Part shown: positions 44,399 through 53,596 of the stretch, in pieces | Layout: each line of letters starts with the position of its first letter | Numbering within the stretch: the first letter of the stretch is position 1 | Source of the DNA: Nitrincola lacisaponensis | Lineage (GTDB): Bacteria > Pseudomonadota > Gammaproteobacteria > Pseudomonadales > Balneatricaceae | Length of the DNA stretch: 64,000 bases | Direction: 5' to 3' | Assembly (NCBI RefSeq): GCF_000691225.1 | Contig: NZ_JMSZ01000016.1 | Coordinates: 558,001-622,000, forward strand | Translations under genes and position numbers: made by a program | The notes under the pieces: generated by a model | The model's input: only the letters and a program-made list of their open reading frames with translations | What the model was told of the DNA's origin: nothing | Database searches by the model: none

Positions 44399-44447
44399 AA
44401 ATGGTGGGCCCACCAGGACTTGAACCTGGGACCAACGGATTATGAGT
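44399..44447. repeat. left attachment repeat (tRNA 3' half copy)
   Basis: Identical to 62378-62426. It covers the tRNA 3' end (CCA) through the T arm and variable loop into the anticodon loop, on the minus strand, and then diverges. Only about 46 bases are tRNA sequence, so this is not a functional tRNA gene. Confidence 0.9.
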
Positions 44448-44568
44448 TTGGATATTAAACTATAAATCTTTATAAATCAATAGGATGTTGGCGTAAGTGA
44501 GCGTAGGCTAAAGTACTTTGGTGACAGTAAGTTAGCGTATTTTTGGGTAAGGGAACCAAGCTTATGGG

Positions 44569-44586
44569 TGTACCGGGAGTGTACCG
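44569..44586 (+). promoter_or_regulatory. paired TGTACCG motifs, possible integrase arm sites (left)
   Basis: TGTACCG at 44569-44575 and again at 44580-44586, 11 bases apart in the same orientation, about 120 bases inside the left repeat. The same heptamer is repeated at the right end (62244-62292). Tyrosine integrases of islands bind short direct repeats in the arms of their attachment sites. Confidence 0.5.
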
Positions 44587-45041
44587 GCAAAAGAGGCTTG
44601 CAGGCCCATTTATATGAAGTTGTTGAAGTGTTCGTCTGAAATAACAAGTGAGCCGTAAGAATTAAGCATAGACTCGAAGTATCGTACACTAAACAGATAA
44701 TTTGATGCCAAAGCTATAATGGTTGCTCTGCAATGGCTGCTCTGCGCACATCACGGACGTTACTGGGATAGCTTTGTCGCTCAGAATATGAGTGCTTGCG
44801 GCATACCTTTGGAATCGGCATGCCCAGATCCGCTTACTTTTGGAGCGATGACGATTTGTTTTTCCGTGTATCGTGATTGCTTCATGGCATGTGCCTCAGA
44901 CCTCATGGGACATCATGCCGGATTATCTGGTTTTTAAGTGATTAATAATTTGGGGGTAGGGGATACTGTAGCCCTTCCCTAAAACCGAACCGGCATAATT
45001 GGAGTTCTCAGCTATATTGCAACGATGCTGATGGGGAACAT

Positions 45042-45077
45042 ATGATGCGTAAATCACGCTTCACAGAGGAGCCACAG
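45042..45077 (+). pseudogene. relic of an IS3-family orfA start
   Basis: The codons at 45045-45071 read MRKSRFTEE, the standard N-terminus of IS3-family OrfA proteins (normally continuing EQI...). A GGGGAA ribosome site precedes it. After ten codons the similarity ends and the frame soon stops, so only the first end of an insertion sequence remains. Confidence 0.55.
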
Positions 45078-45238
45078 TACAGTTCACTTAATATCAACGA
45101 ATTGTGCATTTACCAGTGCCAAGTACCGGTCAATCGGCAGTGCTATAGGTAATCGGTGTGCCAAATAGTGGATGCAAACGTAAGGGGCTTGTGAGATTAT
45201 TTGCAAGACGAGGTGGGTGCTTTGCGCCTACTGTGAGT

Positions 45239-45270
45239 AAGGTCAAGCAGATGCTTGGCCTTGACTTTTT
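45239..45270 (+). terminator. hairpin with T run just before the unknown three-gene module
   Basis: AAGGTCAAGC (45239-45248) can pair with GCTTGGCCTT (45253-45262, one G-T pair), loop AGAT, then GACTTTTT. A competing pairing GTCAAG/CTTGAC is possible. It ends only 15 bases before the gene start at 45286, with the ribosome site TAGGAG between, so it could be an upstream terminator or an attenuator. Confidence 0.5.
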
Positions 45271-45285
45271 CTGGTAGGAGTATTC

Positions 45286-46212
45286 ATGGATAAGGCATAC
45301 AAGGAAGCATTTTCTATTTCTTATGACGATAAAGAGGGTGATTTGAGTCGTCATATTATGGATGCACACACCCTTGGAAAGGCTATTCTTTCTGTCTGCG
45401 AGCTACTTAACAACGCCAATAAGCAGATTGGCAAGGGTTCAGAGATCACGGTGTCCGTTACCGCTCCGCCAAAAGAAGGCTCGCTGATCGTCGACTTCCT
45501 ACTGATGGCCTCCAATGCAGAAACATTAGACATCTTGAAAATGCTTGGCTTCGCTGCTGCTGGTGCCATGACAGGTGGAGGCTTGATGGAGGTCGTGCGT
45601 CAGATGGGGTCGCGCAAGGTTGTTAATGTGGAGATTGACGAGTCCACAAGTACTGCCAAAATTGTGGTGTTGTCGGAAGAAGGTGGTGCGATTGAGACTG
45701 TCGAATGTCCGAAGGCTGTTGCACGTCTGGCCACTGATAAAAAAGTACGTGATGCGCTGCACAATGTGATCCAAGCACCCATTAGTGGTGTTGAGGGTGG
45801 GGTATTCAAGATTCTGAAGACTGATTTATCCGACGAAACCAAGTCTGAGTTGCTAGTTGAGGTTAAGGAAGAAGAGGCTCACTACTATAGTACCGTGCCT
45901 GCGCAGAACTTGGTGGAAACAGAAAGTGCTACTGAGAGTGTAACGGTCCACTTCACTCAGGTGAATTTCGACGGATCTAGCGGCTGGCGTGCAGTTATCG
46001 GTAATGAGACTGACAAAGATTTTGCTGTCGAAATGGCTGATGGGGCATTTCTGAAAAAAGTGCAAGGTAACCAGCAGGCTTTTTCCAAGGAAGACCTTTT
46101 TGAGGTGACGCTGGAGGAGGTCAAGACCTCCAGTGTAAGACGCTCGAGCTATAAGCGGGTTATCAAATCGGTTGACCGGCACTTTGCCAGCAAGAATCGC
46201 CGTCTTACCTAA
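45286..46212 (+). CDS. unknown protein, first gene of a three-gene island module
   Basis: 308 residues, no family I recognise. Predicted mixed alpha/beta. Residues 1-85 look globular (SRHIMDAHTLGKAILSVCELL, then ITVSVTAPPKEGSLIVDFLL). Residues 85-105 are glycine/alanine-rich and could touch a membrane (MLGFAAAGAMTGGGLMEVV). The C-terminal 100 residues look like a beta domain (VTVHFTQVNFDGSSGWRAVIG) ending in a very basic tail. The start at 45286 has TAGGAG. Two small membrane-protein genes follow closely, so the three are likely one operon and may act as a cytoplasmic component with a membrane effector. That function is a guess based on layout only. Confidence 0.7.
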   Translation: MDKAYKEAFSISYDDKEGDLSRHIMDAHTLGKAILSVCELLNNANKQIGKGSEITVSVTAPPKEGSLIVDFLLMASNAETLDILKMLGFAAAGAMTGGGLMEVVRQMGSRKVVNVEIDESTSTAKIVVLSEEGGAIETVECPKAVARLATDKKVRDALHNVIQAPISGVEGGVFKILKTDLSDETKSELLVEVKEEEAHYYSTVPAQNLVETESATESVTVHFTQVNFDGSSGWRAVIGNETDKDFAVEMADGAFLKKVQGNQQAFSKEDLFEVTLEEVKTSSVRRSSYKRVIKSVDRHFASKNRRLT

Positions 46213-46222
46213 GGTGATGTTT

Positions 46223-46483
46223 ATGCCGCAGACTGAACAAATACTGAATATTCTGATAGTTGTGTCAGGGTTAGTACTTCTGCCTGGTTTTTGGCAACTG
46301 GGACGTTTGATTGTTCGCTGGGCAATGGCTCGATATGTGCGTAAACACACTCTTATTATCACTGTCAAAGGTACTGACGGACAGGTACATGTTACCAAGG
46401 TCTCTGCTACTGACTCTTTGATCGATAAGTTGATGTTGATTGATGATCACTGCACTGGGAGGGGCGGGTGTAGTCATGGCTGA
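46223..46483 (+). CDS. small membrane protein, second gene of the module
   Basis: 86 residues from the ATG at 46223, with AAGG at 46211-46214. One N-terminal membrane helix (ILNILIVVSGLVLLPGFWQLG) is followed by a basic stretch (RWAMARYVRKH) and a short cytoplasmic domain (TLIITVKGTDGQVHVTKVSA). It ends with a Cys-rich tail (DDHCTGRGGCSHG). No family recognised. It begins 10 bases after the previous gene and overlaps the next by 8, so translation is probably coupled. The positive-inside rule puts the C-terminal domain in the cytoplasm. Confidence 0.65.
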   Translation: MPQTEQILNILIVVSGLVLLPGFWQLGRLIVRWAMARYVRKHTLIITVKGTDGQVHVTKVSATDSLIDKLMLIDDHCTGRGGCSHG

Positions 46484-46862
46484 AAAAGAGAAGTCTGTTA
46501 ACCAAATTGGAACTATGGCCTTTTGGTTTGGTTCGCTTAGTACTCTAAGCAACTCTTGTATTGCTCAGTTTGCAGATGATAAGTGGCAGACTATATTATT
46601 CTCTGTCAGTGGTATTGTTGTCGCTGTAGTATCAGCTGGAATTGTCTGGCTTTTTTGTAGGTTTGGTAAGCCATTAGAATTGGTTAAGTATGAAGCCCAG
46701 TTGATGCGAGATATAAAAAGTATTGAGAATGCCCTTTCGCGTCAAGGTATTTCTGATGAAGCTAGGTCAAGGCTGCAAATGAAGCTTGATAGTGCAGTGG
46801 AAAAATATGCCACTGCGGGGAGTGACTTTAATTCTGGCAGAATATCGATCAGTACTGAGTGA
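46476..46862 (+). CDS. small membrane protein, third gene of the module
   Basis: 128 residues from the ATG at 46476, with GGAGGGG upstream. A weak hydrophobic segment near residues 10-30 and a strong one near 40-62 (ILFSVSGIVVAVVSAGIVWLFC) are followed by a charged, helical cytoplasmic tail (LMRDIKSIENALSRQGISDEARSRLQMKLDSAVEKY) that may form a coiled coil. No family recognised. Two membrane proteins of unlike size encoded with a soluble partner is a layout seen in several phage-defence modules, but nothing in the sequence proves that role here. Confidence 0.65.
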   Translation: MAEKEKSVNQIGTMAFWFGSLSTLSNSCIAQFADDKWQTILFSVSGIVVAVVSAGIVWLFCRFGKPLELVKYEAQLMRDIKSIENALSRQGISDEARSRLQMKLDSAVEKYATAGSDFNSGRISISTE

Positions 46863-47161
46863 ATTCATCGGAATTACTTCTAATAAGTGACCGTAGTGCA
46901 GCCTATTACTTACACTTTATCCCTTTAAGCAAGCACAGTGCTTTAGGCAATCAGGTATTGGTAACTTGCCTGTTTTTTATGAACCCGATGACCACTTTGG
47001 GCCAGTTACAGTCTTGAAAGCCTGCTTTGGTATATTAACTCGGCGGCTGCTTCTGTTGGAAATAGTCCAGGCAAGATACTGCTATAAAAGGATTTGAAAG
47101 ATCTAAACGCCACTAGCGTTAAGGGCCAAGCCACCGTTCTCCTGGTGACCCAGCCCCTGCA
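46863..47161. other. intergenic region between convergent units
   Basis: A candidate terminator for the three-gene module is AGGCAA (46945-46950) with TTGCCT (46966-46971), long loop, followed by six T. A palindrome AAGCAC-A-GTGCTT lies at 46931-46943. On the minus side, AACGC/GCGTT (47106-47120) could form a weak terminator for res. No gene is seen. Confidence 0.5.
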
Positions 47162-50100
47162 TCAGGCTGTTACTGTTGGACCAACTATGTCCATCAACTT
47201 CGCATAGTCCGTCACCACGTCATATTTCACCTTGTCCTCAGTTATCTGCTGGCTGATCTCATTGAAGAACTTCCGAGCACACTCGATTTTGGTCTTCTCG
47301 ATCTCGCGCAGTTTCATGGAGGACATTGTCCCTTTCGTTTCAGCTACAAAGTAGATGTGGCGCACGCTGCCGTTGCGGAAAGATATTGCCCAGTCCGGGT
47401 TGTAGTCGCCTACCGGTGTTGGGATCAGGAAGCCTTTTGGCAGCTTCGCATACACCACGACTTCACTGCTGGTATCCAACTCTTTGACGAATTCACGCTC
47501 TACGGCTGAGTCTGTAATAGCGTAGTCGTAGACGTGGTTTTTCAGCTTGGCTGAGGCGCGTGAGAAGTCTTGGCCGGTCTGGTTGGCCATGAAGATATCG
47601 ACATCGTAGCGTTCGTCGACTTCGTCATATGCCAGGCGTTCGATGACCATGGCTGCCTTTTGTTCGGTGATCAGGCGGCTGGCTTCCGAAATGAAGTGCT
47701 CCGGGTTCTGCTGGAACTGCTTGAATACTGCAGCCTGGATGCCTTTCAGTATCGCCGCCGTAGTGTGTCGGATCAGCTGTGTATTTTCGGCCACCTTGCC
47801 CAGCAGGTCGTATTTGACCATTGAATGAATGGAATCGCCGTACTCTGTTGTCGTGTCTTCAACCTTGAAGCCTTCGCCTTTACGCAGTTGTTCGTCGGTG
47901 AGCCCGTCTTGCTGGATACCTTTATGCACGGTGTACTGCAGTGGTGTTACCCGCAGATGGGCATCCAGGGCACTGATGCATTTCTGGATCAGCTCGTTAG
48001 AATCAAAGTCGACCTTATATACGGCTTTGCGGTTGATCCGTTGCCAAAGCTCCCGGAACTCCTTCTTGTCGAAGTTGGCGTTGAGTGGGTTGGTTTTGGG
48101 TTTGCGGCCATCCTCCGGTTTCGGCAACTGATTTTCACTGAAGACGCTGTCGATCAGTTCGAATATTTGGTCAGCATAGGGCCGCAGATCGTCTGGCAGC
48201 TCGGCCAGATCGCCACTCTCTTTGGCCTGGTGGTAAAGGTCAGCGATATGATCCGCATCGTCGGTGTAATCGTTCTTCAGCAGGTAGCGGTAGATCTGCT
48301 TAGCCATTACGGCCGTGACTTCAACTTCGCCATCCTGAGTGTTCAGTACCTTGCCAGTGAAGAAGTCTTCATTCGCCTGGCGAGGCCGTGCCGTCAGCGT
48401 GGCTGTGATCTCCTGCTGCAAGCCTGCAACGAAATCCCTGTAGCTTTCGCTGGCAACTACTGTCAGAACATTGATGTCATGCACGACAGCAGGGTGGTCC
48501 ATACGGTCACCATGCCTGTCTACCGCCAGACGCAAGCCACGGCCGACTTCCTGGCGGCGCGAAATGGTGTTGTCGCTGTGCTTAAGCATGCACATGACGA
48601 ACACGTTGGGGTTGTCCCAGCCTTCGCGCAGTGCGGAATGGGAGAAGATAAAGCGTGTCGGCTCTTCAAAGGACAGCAGGCGCTCCTTGTCCTTCAAAAT
48701 CAGGTCATAGGCGTCCACATCATCAGAATCAACCGCTTTCGCCCCTGTTTTCGGGTCTTTCAGGCGATTTGTCTTTTTGTCGACCGAGAAGTAGCCGTTG
48801 TGCGTTTTACCTGCCTCAATCTGTTCCAGGTACTTGCGATAGGCTTCGTTGTCGATGGCCAGCTCTGACAGATATTCATCTTTCAGGAGCTGGTATTCTT
48901 CCTCGAAAATACGTGCATATTCGCCTTGGTCATCGTCTTGGTCGTAGTCGCGGTATTTGGCCACTTCATCGATAAAGAACAGCGACAGCACCTTGATGCC
49001 CTGGGCAAACAACTGCTTTTCACGGTCCAGGTGGGCCTTGATCGTTTCCCGAATTTGGATGCGACGGATATCCCGTTCGGATACGTCGCCCGTGGCTTCT
49101 CCCGCCTTCAAAACAACACCGTTGGTGAATTCGACGGTGTCGTTGTTGAAGTCGATCTGGCTGATTGTGAAGCCGTCCCGGTACTGATCCAGCTCGCCTG
49201 ACTCCACAAACAGGTCGTCACGGAACTCCAAACGGCGCAGCTGCCGCTTGATCACGCCAGACTGCAGCTTCACTTCAAGCTCGATACGGGCAACCGGTGC
49301 CTTCTTTGAGATATCGATCCCTTCCAAATACAGATAGGCATTGGTCCCTGCAAGCCCGCGGGTCTGGATACCTCGAACAGCAATCTTCTTCACCAGCTTC
49401 TGGTTGTAGGCATCCAGCGCATCAAGCCGGTGAATGCGATTATGCTGGGTTTTGTGTGTGGCCGAATACCGCAGGATCATCAGCGGATTGAACCGGGGCA
49501 GGGCTTCCTGGGTGGCCTTGCCTTCCATTTTTTGGGGTTCATCCAGAATCAGTATCGGCTTGTTGGCTGCAATCACATCAATGGGTTTGCGCGACTGGAA
49601 ATCATCCAGCTCGTCATAAATACGCCGGTTATCAGCGCCTCGCGCATTGAAGGCCTGGATGTTCATGATCATCACATTGATACCGGCATCCGATGAAAAG
49701 CTTTCCAGCTCATGCAGGCGCTTGGAGTTGTAAATGAAGAAGCGCGCCTTTTTTCCGTAGTGCTCTGTGAAGTGCTCGGCGGTGATCTGGAACGACTTCT
49801 GCACACCCTCGCGGATTGCGACTGAGGGCACCATGATTATGAACTTGCTCCAGCCGTAGCGCTTGTTCATCTCGAAAATGGTTTTGATGTAGCAGTAGGT
49901 TTTACCAGTACCGGTCTCCATCTCGATATCCAGGTGCAACCGTGTTGCGGCCAGTGCCTGCTTTTTGTAGTCCGCTTTGACGGGCACTCGACTACCTTTC
50001 TGATCGAAGGTGGTGAAGTCAGTCAGGGCCTGAGTAACCGGCAGGTTCTGTCGGCGCTGCACCTGCTGAATGTTCTCCAGTAGCTGAACCTCTGTCAATG

Positions 50101-50266
50101 CCAAGTCGGTATTCTTGAAGCCTTCTTCGTAAGCGCTGGCCTGCTGTTTGCTGCCCGGATCAAGGCGGTAGGTAATACCATCCTGTTTGGGTTGTCCAGC
50201 AAAGCAGTCCACCACAGACTCAACGGCATTGGTCTGGTAGGCCTGGGTTTTGAATTTGAGCTTCAT
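47162..50266 (-). CDS. res: type III restriction enzyme Res subunit
   Basis: 1034 residues. A superfamily 2 helicase/translocase core: Walker A in [13 protein letters not shown] near residue 116, motif II as LILDEPQKM (the DEPQ variant usual in type III Res), motif [10 protein letters not shown], and motif [13 protein letters not shown]. The C-terminal endonuclease domain is present, with the PD-(D/E)xK core in [10 protein letters not shown] ... [10 protein letters not shown] near residues 955-985. It would cleave DNA after ATP-driven sliding together with Mod. Last gene of the restriction cluster, separated from fic by a repeat-rich 317-base gap, so it may be transcribed separately. Confidence 0.9.
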   Translation of the reverse strand: MKLKFKTQAYQTNAVESVVDCFAGQPKQDGITYRLDPGSKQQASAYEEGFKNTDLALTEVQLLENIQQVQRRQNLPVTQALTDFTTFDQKGSRVPVKADYKKQALAATRLHLDIEMETGTGKTYCYIKTIFEMNKRYGWSKFIIMVPSVAIREGVQKSFQITAEHFTEHYGKKARFFIYNSKRLHELESFSSDAGINVMIMNIQAFNARGADNRRIYDELDDFQSRKPIDVIAANKPILILDEPQKMEGKATQEALPRFNPLMILRYSATHKTQHNRIHRLDALDAYNQKLVKKIAVRGIQTRGLAGTNAYLYLEGIDISKKAPVARIELEVKLQSGVIKRQLRRLEFRDDLFVESGELDQYRDGFTISQIDFNNDTVEFTNGVVLKAGEATGDVSERDIRRIQIRETIKAHLDREKQLFAQGIKVLSLFFIDEVAKYRDYDQDDDQGEYARIFEEEYQLLKDEYLSELAIDNEAYRKYLEQIEAGKTHNGYFSVDKKTNRLKDPKTGAKAVDSDDVDAYDLILKDKERLLSFEEPTRFIFSHSALREGWDNPNVFVMCMLKHSDNTISRRQEVGRGLRLAVDRHGDRMDHPAVVHDINVLTVVASESYRDFVAGLQQEITATLTARPRQANEDFFTGKVLNTQDGEVEVTAVMAKQIYRYLLKNDYTDDADHIADLYHQAKESGDLAELPDDLRPYADQIFELIDSVFSENQLPKPEDGRKPKTNPLNANFDKKEFRELWQRINRKAVYKVDFDSNELIQKCISALDAHLRVTPLQYTVHKGIQQDGLTDEQLRKGEGFKVEDTTTEYGDSIHSMVKYDLLGKVAENTQLIRHTTAAILKGIQAAVFKQFQQNPEHFISEASRLITEQKAAMVIERLAYDEVDERYDVDIFMANQTGQDFSRASAKLKNHVYDYAITDSAVEREFVKELDTSSEVVVYAKLPKGFLIPTPVGDYNPDWAISFRNGSVRHIYFVAETKGTMSSMKLREIEKTKIECARKFFNEISQQITEDKVKYDVVTDYAKLMDIVGPTVTA

Positions 50267-50286
50267 CCTGCTATTGCCCCCAACAG

Positions 50287-50579
50287 TTTGTGGAGCCGCT
50301 GGACTCCATTACGCAGTTTGTAGAGTCCAAAGTTGATTTTAGGCTCCTCAAATGTATTTTCTCTTTGTGCTCTTGTCGAAAAAAAGAGACTAAATAGAGA
50401 TTTAATGTATTGAATATAAAGGATAAAACAGTCATTCTCTTTGTGACTCTCTATTGTTCTCTTTGTAAGTCAGTACTGAGGCTGTAGTGGAGTCTACAAA
50501 CTCTACTATCGAGTTTGAGGAGTCTATATTTAATTTTGCGCTCCACAAGGTCATTTGTTGCCATTGCGGACTCCACAAA
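50287..50579. repeat. array of TTTGTGGAGTCC-like motifs between fic and res
   Basis: Five clear copies: plus strand at 50287-50297 and 50317-50328; minus strand at 50488-50500, 50540-50548 and 50568-50579. There are further half copies (GGACTCCA 50301-50308, GGCTCCTCAAA 50342-50352, GAGGAGTCT 50517-50525). Plus-oriented copies lie at the res side, minus-oriented at the fic side, around an A/T-rich centre that also repeats TTCTCTTTGTG/A. The array fills the whole gap, from 4 bases after fic to 20 bases before res. It could be an operator array around a res promoter or a small element with inverted ends. Confidence 0.65.
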
Positions 50580-50583
50580 TGGC

Positions 50584-51699
50584 TCACAATACATCACGTC
50601 CTTCAGCCAGATTGATCAGCTTGGGAAAGCATAGTGTTGCGGGGCGTCGTCCGCTGCTAGGCTCCAGTTCCTGCAGAATACCGGCATCTCTTAACTGCCG
50701 TAGCAAGTTGGGAGCAGTTTTCTCATGGATACCGAAATCACGGTAAAGCTGGGCACTTAAGTCCGATGTTCTGAATATGGGCTTGCTGAAAATGGCATCC
50801 AGAAGATGAACCGTGTATTGCGAGCGCGTTGTCTCCTGAATAGCTTGTTTCATCTCATCATACAGCGAGCGGATCTGCTGTACTCGATGGCTGTTTTCTT
50901 CCGCCTGTTGGCTAACGCCCCGGAGGAAAAAAGCAATCCAGCCGTTCCAGTCCCTCTCGGCTGAAATTGCTTTCAGGCGCTCGTAGTATTCATCCCGGTT
51001 GTGCTCCAGGTACTCGGACAGGTAGAACATGGGCTGTGAGAGCGCCCGTTTCTGATACAAAAATAAAGGGATCAGTATTCGACCAATACGGCCATTACCG
51101 TCCTTGAAGGGGTGCAACAGTTCAAACTGAGCATGGACGACGGCCGTCTGGATGAGAAAGTCGATATCATCACTGTCCAGGTAGTGCTCCCAAACCGACA
51201 GATAATCAGGCAGTTGTACCGGGTTTGGGGGGACAAAAGTTGCGTTTTCGATTGTGCATCCGGCCCGGCCAATCCAGTTCTGGTCCTTGCGAAATTCGCC
51301 TGGTGTTTTATCCTGTCCGCGAACACTGTCCATCAGAATGCGATGCAGTTCACGGATAAAGCCCAGACGGATCGGGTAAGACTCCAAATACTCACGGGCG
51401 GCAAAGAGGGCAGTGCGGTAATTAGATATCTCCTGAATATCCTTGTATTTCTCGCCCTCCTTGATCAGACCTGCTTCCTGCTCCAGTACTTCATCCACGG
51501 TTGCCTGGGTGCCTTCAATTTTTGATGACAGCACCGCCTCCTGAGTGGTCAGCGGGGAGAGCATGACGGCAGGGTTTGGAATGCCTTGCAGCAACCCATC
51601 ATAACGCGCCAAAGCGGCATTGGCCTGACCAACCAAGGGTAACAGCAGGCGGAAATCCAGTTCGGCAATGGGGAGGGTATCTGGCACATAGGGCTGCAT
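50584..51699 (-). CDS. Fic-family protein with C-terminal winged helix
   Basis: 371 residues. The Fic core motif HPFKDGNGRIGR is intact near residues 193-204, with the His and phosphate loop needed for AMP transfer. The N-terminal inhibitory helix motif SSKIEGT near residue 57 ([S/T]xxxE[G/N]) marks a self-inhibited class II Fic. The C-terminal 80 residues look like a winged helix (LDAIFSKPIFRTSDLSAQLY ... LLRQLRDAGILQ), so DNA binding is plausible. It lies 12 bases after mod on the same strand, inside the restriction cluster. Possible roles are control of the system or of host targets; neither is shown. Confidence 0.88.
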   Translation of the reverse strand: MQPYVPDTLPIAELDFRLLLPLVGQANAALARYDGLLQGIPNPAVMLSPLTTQEAVLSSKIEGTQATVDEVLEQEAGLIKEGEKYKDIQEISNYRTALFAAREYLESYPIRLGFIRELHRILMDSVRGQDKTPGEFRKDQNWIGRAGCTIENATFVPPNPVQLPDYLSVWEHYLDSDDIDFLIQTAVVHAQFELLHPFKDGNGRIGRILIPLFLYQKRALSQPMFYLSEYLEHNRDEYYERLKAISAERDWNGWIAFFLRGVSQQAEENSHRVQQIRSLYDEMKQAIQETTRSQYTVHLLDAIFSKPIFRTSDLSAQLYRDFGIHEKTAPNLLRQLRDAGILQELEPSSGRRPATLCFPKLINLAEGRDVL

Positions 51700-51711
51700 G
51701 GCGAGGCTCCA

Positions 51712-53580
51712 TTAAATCGCTTTGACTTCTGTGGTGGGTGACAGTTGACGGAAGACCTGCTCCACATTGATCTTCACGGCATCGGACTCAAAGCCGTTAT
51801 CACGGAAGACCACACGTAGCGGCTCAGATTTGGCCAGCTCTTTGACCAGTGCTTCGCTGACGCCCTGATCGAAACAGGCGACCAATGCGTTCTCATCGAC
51901 GAAGAAGACGGTTTTGCCCTGGATGGTTTCACGGCGGATCGGCAGTGTCAGATCAACGCCCCAGTCCACCAGTACCTGGAACAGCAGGTCTTCGGCTGTA
52001 CGGTCCGGTTTGACGTTATCAACAGCGTCCAGCAGGTCGGTCTGAGATATCTCATCTGGGCGGTAATACACGTCTTTCATGTTGGATGAGTCAATCTTTA
52101 GGAACCTGAATCCAATGTCTTTATCCCAGCTTTCACTAGATCCTGTTTCGATTGCTTCAATGCCAGCCTGTCTGACTCTATCTAGGCACATATCAGATAT
52201 AGTTTTATTATCTGAAGCAGGCTCAGGAAGCTGTACGGAAATCCACTTCCTGTTTCCTCCATCGTTAGAGTTCTTTCTCATTACCGCATGAGCAGTTGAG
52301 CCTGAGCCTGCGAAAAAGTCTAAGATAATTGCGTTCTCGTCAGGAGATGTTGCGATATCTAACATTCTCTCAATGAGTTTTACGGGCTTTGGTGTTATAA
52401 ATATCTGATCCCCAGACGATGCATTTAGCAGTTTCCTTAAGTCCTGTTTAGCGTTACGTGTGCTACCAACTTCTTTCCATGACCAGTATGTCTGGGGAAT
52501 TACTCCATCTCGTACTTCTGACAAGAATTTTTTAATTCCCGGTCTATTATCACCAGACGTTCCCCACCAGATTCTGTTATCAGCAGATAGTTCATCAAAT
52601 TTTTCTTGCGAAATTCTCCAGTAGCTACCTGCGGGTGGGCCGCTAATTAATTTTCCTGATGGAGTTGTAATCGGATAAACACCCTTGCTGTAAAAGTTTC
52701 GAGCAGCCAAGTCGCCTAGAAGCCAAGGTCCGCGAGGGTCGTTGTCAGGATTTTGGTAACGCTCTATCATTTTTCCACTTCGTGGCAATAGTCGAGGGCG
52801 CCATTTTTCTGAGTTCTTGGCATATAGCAATATATAATCGTGATCTTCACTTAAATATTTTGCTGAGTTTTTTGGACTATCCATTTTGTGCCATATGATT
52901 GAAGCGATAAAATTATCAGATCCGAATACCTCATCGCATAGACTTCTCAAGTTGTTTATTTCACAGTCATCTATGCTTATGAATATAACTCCATCATCTG
53001 ATAAGACGTTTTTAGCCAAGCGAAGTCTTGGCATCATCATCGATAGCCAGTCAGAGTGAAAGCGTCCATTAGATTCAGTATTCGCTAATAAACGATTTCC
53101 TATGTCATCTTTTTGATTTGATCGGACTAAAAAATCTTCTGATTTTTCAGAGAAGTCATCATCATAAATAAAATCTTTTCCTGTATTGTACGGCGGATCA
53201 ATGTAGATCATTTTGACTTTGCCGAGATAGCTTTCCTGGAGAAGCTTTAGCGCCTCGAGGTTATCGCCTTCGATGAACAAGTTTTGCGTTGTATCGAAAG
53301 CTAAACTTTCGTCGACAACTGGACGCAAAGTTTTAGCAGTAGGGGCATTGGCTAAAAAAAGCGCCTCCCGCTTACCTGGCCAGTCCAACCGGTAACGCTC
53401 TTTCGGTCCCTCAACAATATAGTCACTGAGTTCTTGCTTGAGCTGATCAAAGTCCACAGCCAGACGCAGTTCGCCGGTGGTGTTATCCCGTGCTTCGGTT
53501 ACGCAGCCGGGGAAAAGGTCGCGGATTTTGGCGATATTGTCCTGACTCAGGTCAGGGCTATGCATCTTCAACTTATCCAT
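51712..53580 (-). CDS. mod: type III site-specific DNA-methyltransferase (Mod)
   Basis: 622 residues, beta-class adenine methyltransferase order: catalytic motif IV DPPYNTG near residue 128, SAM-binding motif I DFFAGSGSTAHAVM near residue 423. The region between them is the target recognition domain. The N-terminal part (LFIEGDNLEALKLLQESY) is typical of Mod. Its product would mark host DNA against Res. The middle of the gene (about 52080-53250) is visibly richer in A/T than its ends: a hand count gives 20/60 G+C at 52861-52920 against 34/60 at 51901-51960, which suggests exchange of the recognition domain. 16 bases after the DUF4391 gene. Confidence 0.92.
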   Translation of the reverse strand: MDKLKMHSPDLSQDNIAKIRDLFPGCVTEARDNTTGELRLAVDFDQLKQELSDYIVEGPKERYRLDWPGKREALFLANAPTAKTLRPVVDESLAFDTTQNLFIEGDNLEALKLLQESYLGKVKMIYIDPPYNTGKDFIYDDDFSEKSEDFLVRSNQKDDIGNRLLANTESNGRFHSDWLSMMMPRLRLAKNVLSDDGVIFISIDDCEINNLRSLCDEVFGSDNFIASIIWHKMDSPKNSAKYLSEDHDYILLYAKNSEKWRPRLLPRSGKMIERYQNPDNDPRGPWLLGDLAARNFYSKGVYPITTPSGKLISGPPAGSYWRISQEKFDELSADNRIWWGTSGDNRPGIKKFLSEVRDGVIPQTYWSWKEVGSTRNAKQDLRKLLNASSGDQIFITPKPVKLIERMLDIATSPDENAIILDFFAGSGSTAHAVMRKNSNDGGNRKWISVQLPEPASDNKTISDMCLDRVRQAGIEAIETGSSESWDKDIGFRFLKIDSSNMKDVYYRPDEISQTDLLDAVDNVKPDRTAEDLLFQVLVDWGVDLTLPIRRETIQGKTVFFVDENALVACFDQGVSEALVKELAKSEPLRVVFRDNGFESDAVKINVEQVFRQLSPTTEVKAI

Positions 53581-53596
53581 GGTTTGTCTCTAACAC

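Larger units (their letters stand above)
44448..45238. other. gene-poor left end of the island
   Basis: About 790 bases with no convincing gene. Reading frames here (for example 44719-44937) lack a ribosome site and any recognisable motif. It holds two TGTACCG motifs (44569-44586) and an IS orfA relic (45042-45077). Composition is uneven, as expected for decayed mobile DNA. Confidence 0.6.

Noticed and set aside
44399-44447. A second tRNA gene at the left end of the island
   Set aside because: Only the 3' half matches; the D arm and 5' acceptor strand are missing. It is an attachment-site copy.
44719-44937. A 72-residue protein in the left end of the island
   Set aside because: No ribosome site, no motif, and mixed composition in decayed DNA.
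47825-48868. A 347-codon plus-strand gene
   Set aside because: It is a shadow of the well-supported res gene on the other strand and has no recognisable family.
50287-50579. A CRISPR array between fic and res
   Set aside because: The repeats are short, inverted relative to one another and irregularly spaced, with no cas genes.
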